From NCBI GenBank assembly GCA_009829735.1, contig CM020619.1:30282063-30346062 (forward strand): DNA of 64,000 bases, given 5' to 3'. The stretch comes from Pyropia yezoensis (Eukaryota > Rhodophyta > Bangiophyceae > Bangiales > Bangiaceae). Shown here piece after piece: positions 20,318 through 32,317 of this stretch (positions are counted from its first letter, which is position 1; every line of letters begins with the position of its first letter). A model generated the notes under the pieces. It was given only the letters and a program-made list of their open reading frames with translations. It was not told the DNA's origin and ran no database searches. The position numbers and the translations under genes are program-made.

Positions 20318-22063
20318 CTAACGCGCCCTCTTGCGGCATGGCTCCTCCTCCACAACCCTTCCGGGCGCGCTCTTGTAGGGCCCAATGGGGCCAGCCGCCG
20401 CCCGCGCTTGAGCTGCACGGCGGCGCAAACTCTCCTTGCGGGCGCGGAACTCGGGGATCTTGCGGCGCGCCTCTGCCTGGGCCTCCTTCCGCGCCTCCAT
20501 CTCGATGGCCGCCAAACGCTTGGCCTCCCCGCCCGCCTCGAGGTTGTCCTTCGCCGAATGCTTGGCCGCTGCGGCCTTGTCCAGCTCCCCGAGGGCCCCC
20601 AGCACCGCCTCGCTAGTGGCCTCCACGGCCCGACCTCGGGTGGGCACTGACCCAAACGACACTAGAGGCTCACGCATCTCTCGCCGAGCCTCGGGCCCCA
20701 GCCGCACGCAAAGCCGTTCAATGTCCACCACCCGTCGAGAGTACTTGGTGCCTTTGCCTTTCAGAAGGCGCGTTACGTCAATTGCGCCGGAGTTGATGGG
20801 CCACGTGCCCGTCTCGCGGAAGCCAGTGATGATGTTGACAGATGACAGCCCATAGAACGCGCTCTGGTTGATCAGCTTCATGAGGTGGATTAAGTTAAAC
20901 TTGGCCCCGCTGGGGAGAGTGGGCAGCATCGCACCCGTCACAGTGACGCTCCTGGCCTTGGTCTTGAGGAAGGACTGGCCGTCCAGCGCCTGAAGGATGT
21001 GCGACAGGTGGGAGGGGAACATCAGCTCGACCACTTTGGCATTCTTGAGCACACGCAGGCCCACCGCCGACGCGTGGACCTTGCACCCGTCCATCAGCAG
21101 CACCTTCCACTTCGCCCCGCCCCGCCCCTCGAGGTGGCGCGCCGCAAACCACGCAAACGTCTCTCACAAGTCCCGGTCAAACCCCGGCTTCTCGCGACGG
21201 TGCACCTCGGCCCCGTCCTCCAGAAAAGACGCCAGGGGGACGCGGCGCGAGGGGCCAGCGACTTGCTCCACAACAGCAAAAGGGAACCGCCCCCCGCTGC
21301 CCGCCACGACCACAAACACGGGGAGGCGCGACCCGTCCGCGCACATAGTCGCCACCAGGCTGGTGGCCTCCGCCCCGCTCTGGACTGACGGGATGACAAA
21401 CTCCGGGCGGCCGTCGTCCTTGTGGGCAATCACCTTGGCCTTGGACTTGCTCATCAGCTCCTTCGCGTTCATCATGGACTCGTCTGTGTTCCAGACCTGC
21501 GATGCCTTGGTGATGCCAAACTCAGCACAGAGAAACCGAAACGCAGCAAAAAACTTTGCCACAGCCTCTGGCGTCGACGCCACAGCCCGTACACCCTCAA
21601 GGGCAACAGGCCGCACGCGCCGTAGCTCCGGGCGACCCTCCAAAAAGCATTGGAAGAAAGTACGACCCGGAATCCCACCCACCCCAAAGCACCTCTGCGC
21701 CTCTGCCTCCCTCCCCACGTCCGCAATACACTGCCGCAACAACACACCGGCAAGCCCACACGTCAGGGCGTCACCACCCTTAGTCCATGAGGCAAAGTAA
21801 ACCGCCATGGTGTCCTCCTCCTCCGTGGAGAAGAACCGAGGGCGCCCGAGCGCCACGTCTTTGCCACGGTTCTGCAGCCAGGTCCGCACGTTGGACCGGG
21901 TCGCTACCGTCGCCCGCATGAGGACAGCCACGCTCGACGTCTTGTGCTCAACCCGGGCCGTCTCCAGTTTCTCCTGCATCTCACACGTCAGCCGTGTGCC
22001 CCGATCACGGGGGCTCGCATCGGATTCGTCAGCGGATGATTGGTCGGCAGGGGGTGAAGGCAT
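20318..22063 (-). pseudogene. Pogo/CENP-B-like DDE transposase with one in-frame TGA
   Basis: The 582-codon frame starts at the ATG at 22063; an upstream ATG at 22222 is in frame but is separated by an A run that would encode poly-Phe. The N-terminal part is HTH-like (CENP-B/psq type). The catalytic motifs are QVWNTDESMM, LLMDGCKVHAS and LSHILQALDG, with 35 residues between the second and third Asp. The C-terminus is Ala, Lys and Arg rich and ends ...CRKRAR, a basic tail suited to nuclear localisation. A single TGA at 21164-21166, between DRDL and ETFAWF, is the only interruption and lies between the first and second catalytic Asp. The copy is therefore young and nearly intact, or the TGA is read through. 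Confidence 0.88.
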
Positions 22064-22289
22064 GGTGCACGTCAAAAAAAAAAAAAAAAAAGACGGCGAC
22101 GCTCGATGGGGTGGGGAAGGGGATGGGTCAATCGCTGTGAGGGGGCGGTGGAGCCGGCGACGGTGAAAATACTTGGAAACGAGCTCCGGTAGCTCTGAGG
22201 CCGACGAACCAGCCGCCGCCAAGTCAATCGGGCTTTCTTGCAGTCACTCGTGCCTCCCTTGATTTAGAGTAATGGTCGACATTTTGGGC

Positions 22290-22316
22290 AGTGGTCAACA
22301 TTAGACCCAGACTAGC
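22290..22316 (-). repeat. Pogo-type element right TIR
   Basis: Reverse complement begins GCTAGTCTGG; followed by TA at 22317-22318. Confidence 0.8.
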
Positions 22317-22330
22317 TAGGGGTAGGGAAG

Positions 22331-22443
22331 GGTCAACGGGTCACGAAGACGGGGGGGCTGACCAGGATGAGGAGGAAGGCACGAGAGGCCCAGAAAGTAC
22401 ATACTTTAGATGACTACATATTGGATCTCCGTACTTAATATTG
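22331..22443. repeat. Direct repeat, end of duplicated unit, copy 1
   Basis: Aligns with 23905-24018 over about 113 bp, including GGTC(A/G)ACGGG, GGGGGGG(C/T)TGACCAG(G/A)ATGAG, GGCACGAG(A/T)GGCC and CGTACT(T/C)AATAT. It is the part of the unit lying to the right of the pogo insertion. Confidence 0.75.
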
Positions 22444-23904
22444 CATCCTGTCTGGTCCCCGTCCACCACCTCGGCCATCTCCCGCCCCCCCTGACCACTG
22501 CGGGGGGGCAGGGGACGAACTCGAACCGCACCGGCCCAGCCTCGCGGCCGCCACCGCAGTCGGTGGTACAGCCGGTGCTTGTGGTGCTCTTCCCCCCACG
22601 TCGAACGAGTTGAAAAAGCCTGCGGGTCGCTGTCGCCGCTGGCCGCGGCCTCCGCTGCTGCCGCCACCGTCAACGAGCATACATCCTTTTCTTACACGAC
22701 AGACGGCGGGGGGCGGTGGCATAGAGGGGGAGATGCTCTTCGTGGGAGCCAGCCACAACGGCAGCCATCGTGGTGCCATTGGGGTGGGCAGAGGAGTGGT
22801 TCGGAGGCGACGGCTGCCTCGGCGGTGGTGACGCAGTGCCTCACCTCCGAAGCGGCCGTCGAAGAGGCCGACGGTGGTGGCGACGGCGGCGCTCCCCCCA
22901 CCTCATCTCCCCCAACCTGGCGCCACGGCCACCTCCGCCGCTGCCGGCTCGGCTTTTCCAGCCGGCTGCCCCAGCTGGCGATGGCAACGAGTCCCCCGAC
23001 GCGCATTCGCCGAGGGAGGCAACGCCGACGGAGCCACCGCTGCGGCAGCAGCCCCTTTCCCCCTCACCTACATCACTAACGCTGCGTTGGCTAACTCCGG
23101 TGTGCGGGGGGGGGGGGGGGGGGGATACTATCGGAGGGGGGGGAGGGGCAGGGTCGTTTCCCAGGGGGGGGCGTCGATGTCGCCGCAGCCGCCACTTCAT
23201 TGCGGGCGGAATCTTCGGCCGACAAAGACTGCGTAAGAGGCGAGCTGGGGGGGAGGGCTGGCCAGAGGCTGGGCACTTGCGCGCCGACGGCTGCATTTTC
23301 ATTGTGCAGGTCATGGTGAAGGCTGCAGGCGCTGGTGAGCATCTGCTTGGGGAGCCGCCCGCGCCGCCGGCAGGCACGGCTGCGGTGGTGGGGGCGGTGG
23401 TTGCGGTGGTGGTGGCAGCGGCGGTGCCGCCGCCGCCGCGTCCACCACTGGTGCGGGGCCTGAAAGTTTGGGCTTCACATGCTCGTCCTCGACGTTGACC
23501 CGCCGTTCTGGATGAGTCACTCTCCACTGTGCTCACTTGTGGCGACAGCAGCCGCCTCGGCCACGGCATAGCCCCCGCCACGGTGGTGCCCCCCCCACAC
23601 CAACCGACGAACCGGCCTGCGCGCCGTAGCGGTCGTGGGTGGGGTTGGGGCTGGACGCCGCCGCCAGGTAGCTGGTTTTCGAGGAGCGCTCCCGCCGCAC
23701 CGGGTTTGTGGCGGCAGTTGTAGCGGCTGCGGATGCCGTCACGGGGGCCGGCGGTTGTGGGGCCGGAGGGGCGTGGTGCACCGCGCCGGGTGAGGCGTGG
23801 CGGGAAAGCTGGACTCGGCACTACTGCCGCTCTCCGAGGCTGCTCTCCGCCCCAGCTGGCGCCCCAGTTCAGGGGGCACAAGGTGGGGGTGACGAACACG
23901 GTGG
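22444..23904. other. Low-complexity GC-rich region, second copy of duplicated unit
   Basis: Gly/Ala/Pro-rich frames on both strands without recognisable family. It shares phrases with 18.7-19.8 kb. Confidence 0.4.
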
Positions 23905-24018
23905 GGTCGACGGGCAACGATGACCGGGGGGGTTGACCAGAATGAGGGGGATGGCACGAGTGGCCAATCAAGTGAAGTATTTATAGTGACTTCAGCCCAG
24001 ACCAGCGTACTCAATATG
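23905..24018. repeat. Direct repeat, end of duplicated unit, copy 2
   Basis: Aligns with 22331-22443. Upstream, 23850-23904 continues to align with the sequence left of the pogo element (19776-19820), so this copy serves as a near-empty site. Confidence 0.75.
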
Positions 24019-25790
24019 AATAGTCCGTCGGTTTCAAGGGACTGCCCGGTCTGTGAACCCCGGGAACAAGGGTGTGTCTTGGCGGACAAGTCGGGCGACT
24101 GACGCTCCCGGTCGCGGCGGCTGCGCAGTGCGGCTTAGAGCGGTGTCACGGAAACGGCCCGATTTCTTGCTCAGATCTGTTGACCATTTCTTGCAACCCC
24201 TCCGTATGGTATGCTGGAGGCCTACAAATCAGTTTTTTTTTGTGTGACTTGTTCGGACAAGTTCCGCGCGGAGGCCACGTGCTCACGATACACGACGTGA
24301 AGCGTCATCATCAGACCTCTCTGGTGATGTGCTTTGAGCACATGGCCGTCGTGCAACTATACCGCTCGGCAAACTTAAGCAAGTAGACAAAAAAAAAGAG
24401 CTAGCACAAACGCGCAAAAAAAAAGTGCAAAACCATGCAGCTTCGCGTAACAGTTTTGACAATATCTCATCATTAAGGTAGTGCTTGTTGAAGGCTTAGC
24501 AGTGATTGCTGACTCGCTGGCGATGAAGAATGCCGCGTTCTCATGTCTGCAGCGGCCGCGGCCGGTCAAGCGGAATCTGATTGCGTTGACTCATTGTCTC
24601 CAACTGTGACCTAGCATATACAAATCTTTTTCCATTTCCAGAGTCTTACTTTGAATGAGATGCGTACTTGCACGTCAGCACCTGCCACCTGAAGCTAGCT
24701 GCAGCCGCCTTGTTGAGCTGCTTAAGGGCTCTTGCTTCCGCTTGGTTTGTGAGTGACCAAGGTTCAGCTGCACGTCTGTGTGGGCCTCAGCGATGGCTGC
24801 TCAACCATTCTGCTTCTCCCTACAGGTAGTGCCGCCGTCCTCGCCAGGCGCGGGGCGGCCTCTTGGGAACTGGAAGGCAAGGCAATGACGCCAAGCCCGC
24901 CCGGCGTGGACCATGGCGACAGTACCACGACTGCCGCGACACCAGGAAGCACATGTGCCACGGGGCGTCATGAAAATCGGCAGGAGAGCTGGGCCGTCGG
25001 GACTAGTGCACAGATCACGAACGGATAGGCGCACAAGAATGTCCAGACGGGCAGCATGATTATTTTTGTAGACGAGGGAGAGGGACGACCGGGATGAGGT
25101 CCGGTAGCAACAAGACCACCCTTTCTCACACCTCGTACAACTCAAGCTATGGATAGTGGGCGCAAGTGAATCGAACTCGGGGGGGGGTGCAGCCGACTAC
25201 TTTTGTGGGCGGGTCGCTAGTTCGGGAGACGGGTGGAGTGCGGTGGGAAAGGGGAGGGGCTGTGCAAAGGGACCTGTGGATGGTGGGTGCTTAGGACAGG
25301 GGGGTGTCTTTTTGCCCTTGAGGCGACGCGTCGGCATGGTTGTTCTTCGTGGAGAGTGCACAGTGTGAAGCACAAGTTGGTCACATGGGTCGTGTTCCTC
25401 CAGCAAACTATTTTCTCGGGACTCACTAAAGCCGAGAGAGACCCAGGAAGCAGCCTAACTATGTCGATCATTTCATAACTCGTCCAAAGACGATTGGCAC
25501 TTTCTCATTCAATCTGTTGTCTTTGGATTTGTGTGACATCTATGGCGGTACGTAGTCGTTTTGTGCAAGGACCTCTCATGATTTCATTTGGTGACAAGCC
25601 GTCGGAGATTTGCGCTCTCGTGCGGGGACAACAGCTTTTCTTGCGCGTTTGAGCAAGACTTCTGTTGGTTTGTACAGATTGACTTTCTCGTTCTTACAAC
25701 TGTGCCGAGGCGACTGAGCAAGTCTGAGCAAAGAAAAACAGGCGCGAACAACGATTCCGTGACACCGCTTTAAGCCGCACTGCGCTGGTA
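24019..25790. other. Gene-free spacer
   Basis: No gene, RNA or repeat was recognised. Composition is mixed, with A runs near 24388-24430. Confidence 0.4.
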
Positions 25791-28430
25791 CCGGCGGGGG
25801 GGCGGCCGGTGCCAGCGGGCGGGCGGGCTGCTAGTGCGCGACTGCTACTTTATCGACAGCTGCTGCTACAGGGGCGGTATGATGGTCTGGTACTGTGGGG
25901 GGGGGCTGCTACCACAGGGGGTGCGGCTGCTACCACAGGGGGGGGGCGGCGGCTGCTACTGGCGCGGTGGGCCGGCTGCTGCTGTGGGAGCGGCTGCTGT
26001 CGGCGGGGGGGAGATGGCTACTGCTGGGAGGGGAGCTGTAGCCGGAGGGGGGGCGGCTGCTGTTGCGGGGGTGGGCGAAACCAAGGTGCTGGCTGCTGAT
26101 ACGGGGGGGAGCGGCTGCTACCGGGGCTCGGGGGGGGGGCTGCTAAAGGGGTGGAGGGTGGGGCTTCCGGGGCGGGGGGGCGGGCTGCTGCTGCGAGGGG
26201 GCGACGGCAATCGGATCGGGAGGACATGCCGCTGCAGTGGGGGGGGTAGACTGCTGCTGCGAGTAGGGTGCCTGGTACTGTGGCGGGGGGGGGGGCGCTG
26301 CTTCGTGGAGGCGGCCCTACGTTTGGGTGGGCGGCGGCTGTCGTGGCGGGTTGGTGGGCTGGCGATAGACGGGCTACTGCTACGAGAGGACAGCCCTACC
26401 GTGCGGGTGAGCGGCGGCTACAGTGGGGGGGGCCAGTTGCTACCGTGGCTGGGGTGGCTGCAACCGGTCTGGCGGAGGCTGCTACCTGGGTGTGGTTGGC
26501 CGATGGATGGCGTGCGCAGCAGCTGCCCGTCCCCCCACACCGGTGACAGTCGCCCCCCTACAGGTAGCAGCCGCCTCCCCCACGGTACCAGCCGCGCCCC
26601 CGCCGGTACCAGCAGCCATCCCACCGGTCTCAGCCGCCCCCCCACCAATAGCAGCCGCTCCCCCGCCCTCCCAGCACCCGCGGCTGCTGCTAGCATAAAG
26701 GGGGCAGCAGCCTCCCCCCCGCCCTTGTAGCAGCAGCCGCGCCCCCGCCCCTGAAGCAGCAGCCGCCCCCCCACCGATAGCAGCCCCCCCACCGGCAGCA
26801 GCCGCCCCGCCGCCGACATCAGCCGTCCCCTCGTCGGCAGCAGCACCCAACACACCGAAAGCACCCACCCCTCCACCGGCAGCAGCCGCTTTTCCGCCCC
26901 CCCGCCCGTACCAGCCGCCCCCCTGCTCAGGTAGCAGGCCCCCCCACAGCAGCAGCAGCCGCCCCCCCACCGGTAGCAGCCGCCCCCCTGCACAGGTAGC
27001 AGACCCCCCCCCGCCGGTCGTAGCCGCACGCCGAGCAGCTGCAGCCGCCCGAGCGCCGGCATCAGCAGCCCCCCCGCCGCCAGCAGCCGCTCTCCGCCCC
27101 CCCACAGGTAGCTGCCGCCCCCCCACCGGACGCATCCCCCGCCTCGACAGCAGCCGTCCCCCTGCCGGCAGCAGCAGTTACCCCACCTAGCAGACGCCTC
27201 CACGCCGATAGCAGCCCCCCCCCCCCGCCCCCCCTCGAAAACAGCCGCACACCCACCGTTAGCAACCGCCTCCACAGCTGATACCAGCCCCCCCCCCGCA
27301 GCAGCAGGCAGCCCCCCGACCCGGTTGCAGCAGCCCCGCCACCGGTAGCAGCCGCCCCCCCACTGGCAGCAGTCGCACCTCCGCCCCCCCACCGGTACCA
27401 GCTGCCCCCTCAACCCCCGACCGATAGCGGCCGACACCTCGCCGGTACCAAGCCCCACCCCGCAGCCGCAGCTCGCCCGCCCCCCGCCGGTAACGGCCGC
27501 CACCCAGCCCCCCCACGGCAGCAGCAGCCCCCCCACCTGTAGCAGCCGCATTCCGAGCCGGTAGCAGCCCACCTCCCGCAGCAGCAGCACTGTCCCCGCC
27601 CCGGTAGCAGCCGCCCCCCCACCGCTGGCAGCACCTGCCCGCGCGCCCCGGTAGAAGGAGAATCCCCGCCGGTAGCAGCGGCACCCCCAGCAGGTAGCAG
27701 CCCCCCCCCCGCCGGCAGAAGCCGCCCGCCCGCCCCTGTAGCAGCCGCCCCGCCAACTGCAGCAGCCGCCCCGCCGCCCCCCAACCGGTAGCAGTCGCCC
27801 CCCCACCGCCAACAGCAGCCCCCGCACAGGCAGCTGCCGCCTCCCCGCCGCCCCTACGGTCGCACCCCCGCCGGCAGCCGCCGCCCCCACGCGACAACAG
27901 CCGCCTCATGCCCGTTAGCAGCCGCGCTCCCTTGGTAGCAGCCGCACCCCCAGCAGCAGCAGCCCGCCCCATCACCCGTAGCAGCCCCCCCCCCCCCCGC
28001 CGACAGCAGCCGCCCACCCGCCCCGTATGCAGGCCCCGCCCCCGCCAGGCAGCCGCACCCCCAGCCGGTAGCAGCCCGCCCCCACGCAGCAGCAGCCGGC
28101 CGACCGCGCCGGTAGCAGGCGCTGCCCCACCCAGGTAGCAGCAGCCACCCCGCCCCCCCACCAGCGAACGCCTCCCCCCCGGCCGGCCGCACACCAGCAG
28201 CCCCCCCCCCGCCGGCAGCAGCCGACCCCCTGCCGGTAGCAGCCGCCCCCCCGCCTGTAGCAGCCGGCCCCCCGCCCCGCAGCCGCCCCCCCGCCCCGCC
28301 ACAGGCGGCAGCCGCCCACACGCCGATAGCAGCGCCCCCCCAGGCAGCAGCTGCACCCCCTCCTGCATCAGCCGCCTCCCCACCGGTAGCAGCCGCACCA
28401 GCAGCTCCTCCAGGGTGCGTTGGAGACATA
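25791..28430. repeat. Minisatellite of GGCTGCTACCGG-type units that reverses orientation
   Basis: From 25791 to about 26480 the plus strand is G-rich with repeated GGGGGGGCTGCTACCxG units of about 20-24 bp. After a short spacer (about 26490-26535) the same unit runs in inverse orientation to about 28430, as CCGGTAGCAGCCGCCCCCC. The long Gly/Ala frames on either strand come from the repeat. The unit holds G runs of six or more, so quadruplexes are likely on one strand, and the two orientations could pair as a long imperfect hairpin. Confidence 0.9.
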
Positions 28431-31400
28431 CCCGCCGCCGCCACCTTGCTCCCCCCCCGCCTCCCCTGCACCCCCCCTCCTCCAGGGCTCGTCGGACATG
28501 CACCGGCGGTGCTCACCGTCGCCAAAGAGACAGCCACTGGGAGAGACCCCAGGAGAGCGCCGGTCGCGCGGCAGCTCAGAGGGTGCGCGAAGGTGGGTGC
28601 GCAGGGGAACCGGAGAGATGCCGCCGCGGAGAGCGCGGCTTCCTGCTGGGGAGGGAGGGGGGGTGGGACGAGGTCTCGGGCAGCTGAGGTAAGCAGGAGG
28701 GGATCCTCCCGATCATTCACACGATCGCTTCGATGTACTGTGGTAACTGCCCACCAACAATCGTCACAACTCGAGTTACCAACGGCAGGGAACGCACATC
28801 CGGCGGTGTTCCACCATTTGAGCGGTGTTCCAATATTCGAACAGCGTAGATGTATGTGCCTCCCGTGAGTCGGGCGTACTGAGGTCGGTGGCAGAATGGA
28901 CTTGAAGCGGCCAGCGCAGTCGTTTGGTCCTTTACTTCGATGCGAAGCATGGGTCCTCGCCGCGAGCAGGGACTCAACAGTGGCCGCTCGGGACCTGGTC
29001 GGGCGCCTTGCCGCTGTCGGTGGTGCCGGCAACTGGGCCGGGGCAAAGGGCCGCCGGCAGCAAGACTCGGCTTCTGTGCTGAACGACCTGCGGTGCCGGC
29101 TCCTTGGCGGGGATGGAGGGCTGCCCCCTGCCAAGAGGGCCATCTGTTCTGGTCGGGCAGCTGGATGCCGGCGGCGCCGACGGGCGCCTTTGGACGGAGA
29201 GGAAGAAGGGGTGGCGCACACTTGGGTCGGAGAACATGGCGGCAGCAGACGGGCCATCGCTTCAGGGTCGGTCGTGGGCGGACCTCTGGCATGGGCGGAG
29301 GCCGAGGGGTGCGGGGGGCCCACCCGTGGCGTGGGGACGGCCGCGTGCGCGCGCCGCGTGCCGTGGGTGTCTGCGCCTGGGCGGTGAGTGGTGGCGGCGG
29401 CGGCGGCGGCGGCAGCAGCAGGAGCAACCGCAGCAGGGGCGGCTGCGGCGGCGAGCAGGGGCGCAGCCCGCCCTTGTTTGCCCTCGATGGCCCTGGCAGG
29501 CGCCTCCTGCCCCACCGCGGCGGCCTCGCCTGCTGCTACCGCCACTAGCGTCACCCGCGCAGACGCGACCGCGACCGCGACCGCCACTGCTACATTCATG
29601 ACATTAAATTGACAGTCTACTACATAACACTGTCATCATGTTCTGTTGACGTCTCGTCTTTGTCTTCACTTCGTGAGCTGCGCTCCAATTCAATTCAATT
29701 CACTAATCTGGCGGCTTTGATTTGTCTTTTGCGCGAAAGTCTACTGCGTAAATCGTGGGACTACGAGCAGCGCTGCCCGGCGTGCGTTCATCACGGACGA
29801 CGGCCCAGAGCAATGAGGAAGCGCCGTCGACAAAACGTTTAGTAATTTAAACACTTGAATGTGCGCCCCCTGCTTTCCCCGAGTGACTCCCACGAGAGTG
29901 GCTGACGACCGCGGAGAAGCCCAGGAGGGCAGCAGGCAGAAAGAACAGCCAGTGGCCGTTGTGCTCCTCCCGACCGTTGCTCGTTATGGGTGCCTGAGCG
30001 TTCCCCTCGACCTGTGCCCCCCCTACGAGGGTGGCGCCTCTCCCTGACGCGCGCGCCAGCGCATCGCCTCGCACCGTTGGAATGGCGCTCGGCGGCCGGC
30101 GGCGGCCGCCGCGTCCGCAGCCAGCCGGTGGGAAAAGGGCTGGTGCGGCCACGGTGCGGGGCGGTGTCGCCCCCCCCCCCCCGCCCAGCCGCCGCTGGTC
30201 GGCTGCTTTCCACCGCCCCCCTTCCCCCACCCCCTCCTCCATTGGGGGCTCCTCCTCCACCACCTAGAGTATCCGGCCACCCCACCCACCTTGGTCTGGC
30301 ACGCTGCTGGCGTCCACGCACACCCCACACGGTCCACTCACGCACCTGTCCGTCCCCCCCAGTCCCCTATGGATCCACGTATGTGCTCTACATCCGGCTG
30401 GGGCGGGGCTCTCTCACCCCCGGGGGCCACCCCAGCCAGCCACGACAGGCCAGTCGAGGTGGTTGGCATGATCAGCTGATCCGAACGGTGGGGTGCTGTG
30501 TGTGTGTGTGTGTGCGTGTGCCCGCGCGCGCGTGTGTGTGGCCAAGCACGACGGCGTGTGTATGCTCACTACAGGGCCCTGCTTGGCCCCCTAGGGGGCC
30601 AAGCGTGGCCAGGCCTGACCTACTTTTGGGTGCACGCATGATATGTGCCGGGCGGGGGTGGGGGGGGGAGGGGAGGGTGTCATTCCTGGGCTGACGCGCG
30701 CCTCTTGGTCGCTGCGGCCGGGAGGGGGGTGGCCACATCCGCGGCACGGCTTGCTGACGGTTCGTTTGGTCCGTGGGCTGGGGATGGAGGTGGGGGTGGG
30801 TGTGCCGGTAGGGAGTGGCGTCTTCTGCTGGCAGCCGTCCAGTCTGCAAAGCAGCGCCTCCCACCGCCAGCGTCGCCCCACGACCACGACCACCACCCCA
30901 CGGGCGCCACCCGAGCGGCGTGCACATGCCACTGCTCACCTCTTCCCCCCCCGCGCAGACCACCCATCCCCCCGCCCACCACCAAGACTGTGGGGACGAG
31001 GGAGCCACTCTGGTCGGATCAGGTGGTTTTGGGGGGGGGGGGGGGGAGTGGCGTGGCGGGGATGGCATGCTGGCTCGTCTTGGCCGTCGAGCCGTGGCAG
31101 CGTTGCCGGCGTGACCAGCCGTGGACGTTGAGGGAGACGCAGCGCAGCCACCCCCCCCCCCCCTGCCCCGGCCTCCCCCCCGCCCCGACCCGGCCTCCCC
31201 CCCCTGCCGCCTGCGCACCCGTCGGCCGCAGATCGGGGGCTGGGGGGGGGGGCAGTTGCTGTCTGCTGTACGCCCCCCCCCCCCCCTCCGCCCATGCGCC
31301 TCCCCTGCCGCCCCTCGTCGTCCCCTTCTTGCGCCGGCCAAGCCCCCCGGCTGGCTCCCTGTAGGGGAGGGTGGATCTGTGGGTGGCTGCCCCGTGCTCG

Positions 31401-32140
31401 CAAACAGTAGAGGCTGCGGTAAAAAGGCGCGCAGTCATGGCAGCGCCCAAGGGGGGCCGCCGCTGGGCGCGACGGCCAGCCAGCCCGCCAACCACCACCG
31501 CCGCCGCCCACAGGCACGCTCCCCTCCCTCTCTCCCTCGGAAACCGTGATGCTAGGGCGTTTGCGGGGAGGGAGAGGGGTGGCGCGGCGTGGTGTGGCGT
31601 GGCGGGAGTATGTCTGAGGCGCGCGGGATGGCCGACGGAATTGGCAAAGGGGCGTGTGCGGCCGCTGACGCCCTTCCCACTCGCGCCCCCCCCCCCCCAC
31701 CCACCCATCTGCAGGTGGGGTAGCTGCCGCTGTGCCAGCGGGCGGCAAGTGTAATGAGCTTAACGGCTGTCGGTGGCGGCGGCAGCAGGGTGGGCGGGGT
31801 GGGAGGCGGGGGGGGGGGTTGGGGGGGACAGGGAAGCGTCAGAGCAGAGGGGGAGCGGATGGCCGTGGCCACTCTGCTCCGTTGTCTGCCCAAGCAGAGC
31901 GTAGCGGGACAGGGAGGTGGTGCGGAGGGGGGGTGCACAGGAGGGGGGGGAGTCGGACGTGGACGGAGGGCGTCCTCGCGAGGCGGTTACGCGGGGCTGT
32001 CGCCGCGGGGGTGGGTGTCGTCCCCCGCCGTCGGGGGTGGTGTGGGGGTGTGGCGCGCCAGCCAGGACGGCGGTTTGGTAAGGGGACGCTGCCAGTCTAG
32101 GCCAGCGGGACCGGTCCTTCCCGCCACGATGTGCCGCGCC
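28431..32140. other. GC-rich low-complexity region
   Basis: Many long frames occur on both strands but all are Pro/Ala/Gly/Arg-rich and mutually overlapping; none matches a family. A (TG)n/(CG)n microsatellite is at 30493-30539. An Ala-rich minus-strand frame starts at 29599 but has no supportive feature. Confidence 0.4.
30493..30539. repeat. TG/CG alternating microsatellite
   Basis: A (TG)n tract changes to CG alternation (CGCGCGCG) and back to TG. It is alternating purine-pyrimidine sequence of the Z-DNA type. Confidence 0.8.
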
Positions 32141-32149
32141 CACGTTGGC

Positions 32150-32156
32150 TATAAAG
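32150..32156 (+). promoter_or_regulatory. TATA box of the secreted cysteine-rich protein gene
   Basis: TATAAAG, in the context GGCTATAAAGTTCC, sits 162 bp before the ATG at 32318. It would place transcription start near 32180 and give a leader of about 140 nt. Confidence 0.6.
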
Positions 32157-32317
32157 TTCCGGCAACCGCAGGTCACTGACGTTCCTCCCAACACTTGCCA
32201 TCCCACCATCGGCAACCGCGCAGCACACTGGTCCGCACTGCACCGACCCGGTCGCCTCTTTGCCTTTTACGGTCCGCAAGGCACCGCGACCCCCCCTCCC
32301 CTCCCGCCCCCACGGTC

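Larger units (their letters stand above)
19821..22316 (-). mobile_element. Pogo/Tigger-type transposon (about 2.5 kb) with TIRs and TA duplication
   Basis: The left end GCCAGTCTGGTTCTAATG begins right after TA (19819-19820). The right end is the reverse complement of GCTAGTCTGGGTCTAATG, followed by TA (22317-22318). About 24 of 27 terminal bases match. The element encodes a DD35D transposase on the minus strand. A short motif AATGTYGACCA occurs in each TIR and again subterminally at 20000-20010 and 22273-22283, plausibly a transposase binding site. Homology of the outer flanks with an uninterrupted paralogous unit (23850-24018) supports these boundaries. Confidence 0.85.

Noticed and set aside
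20000-22283. AATGTCGACCA at 20000 and its inverse at 22273 as the true ends of the pogo element
   Set aside because: Only 11 bp match and there is no TA flank; the longer TIRs at 19821 and 22316 with TA duplications fit better, so these are subterminal motifs.
22331-24018. The 113-bp direct repeats as LTRs of a small retroelement
   Set aside because: They lack TG..CA ends, primer-binding site and polypurine tract, and the similarity continues outside them as a tandem duplication.
26418-29599. Several long minus-strand Gly/Ala/Arg frames
   Set aside because: They read the inverted minisatellite and its GC-rich flank; no family or domain is visible.
30472-32215. Overlapping Pro/Gly/Arg frames on both strands
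   Set aside because: Open only because stops are rare in GC-rich DNA; no conserved motif.
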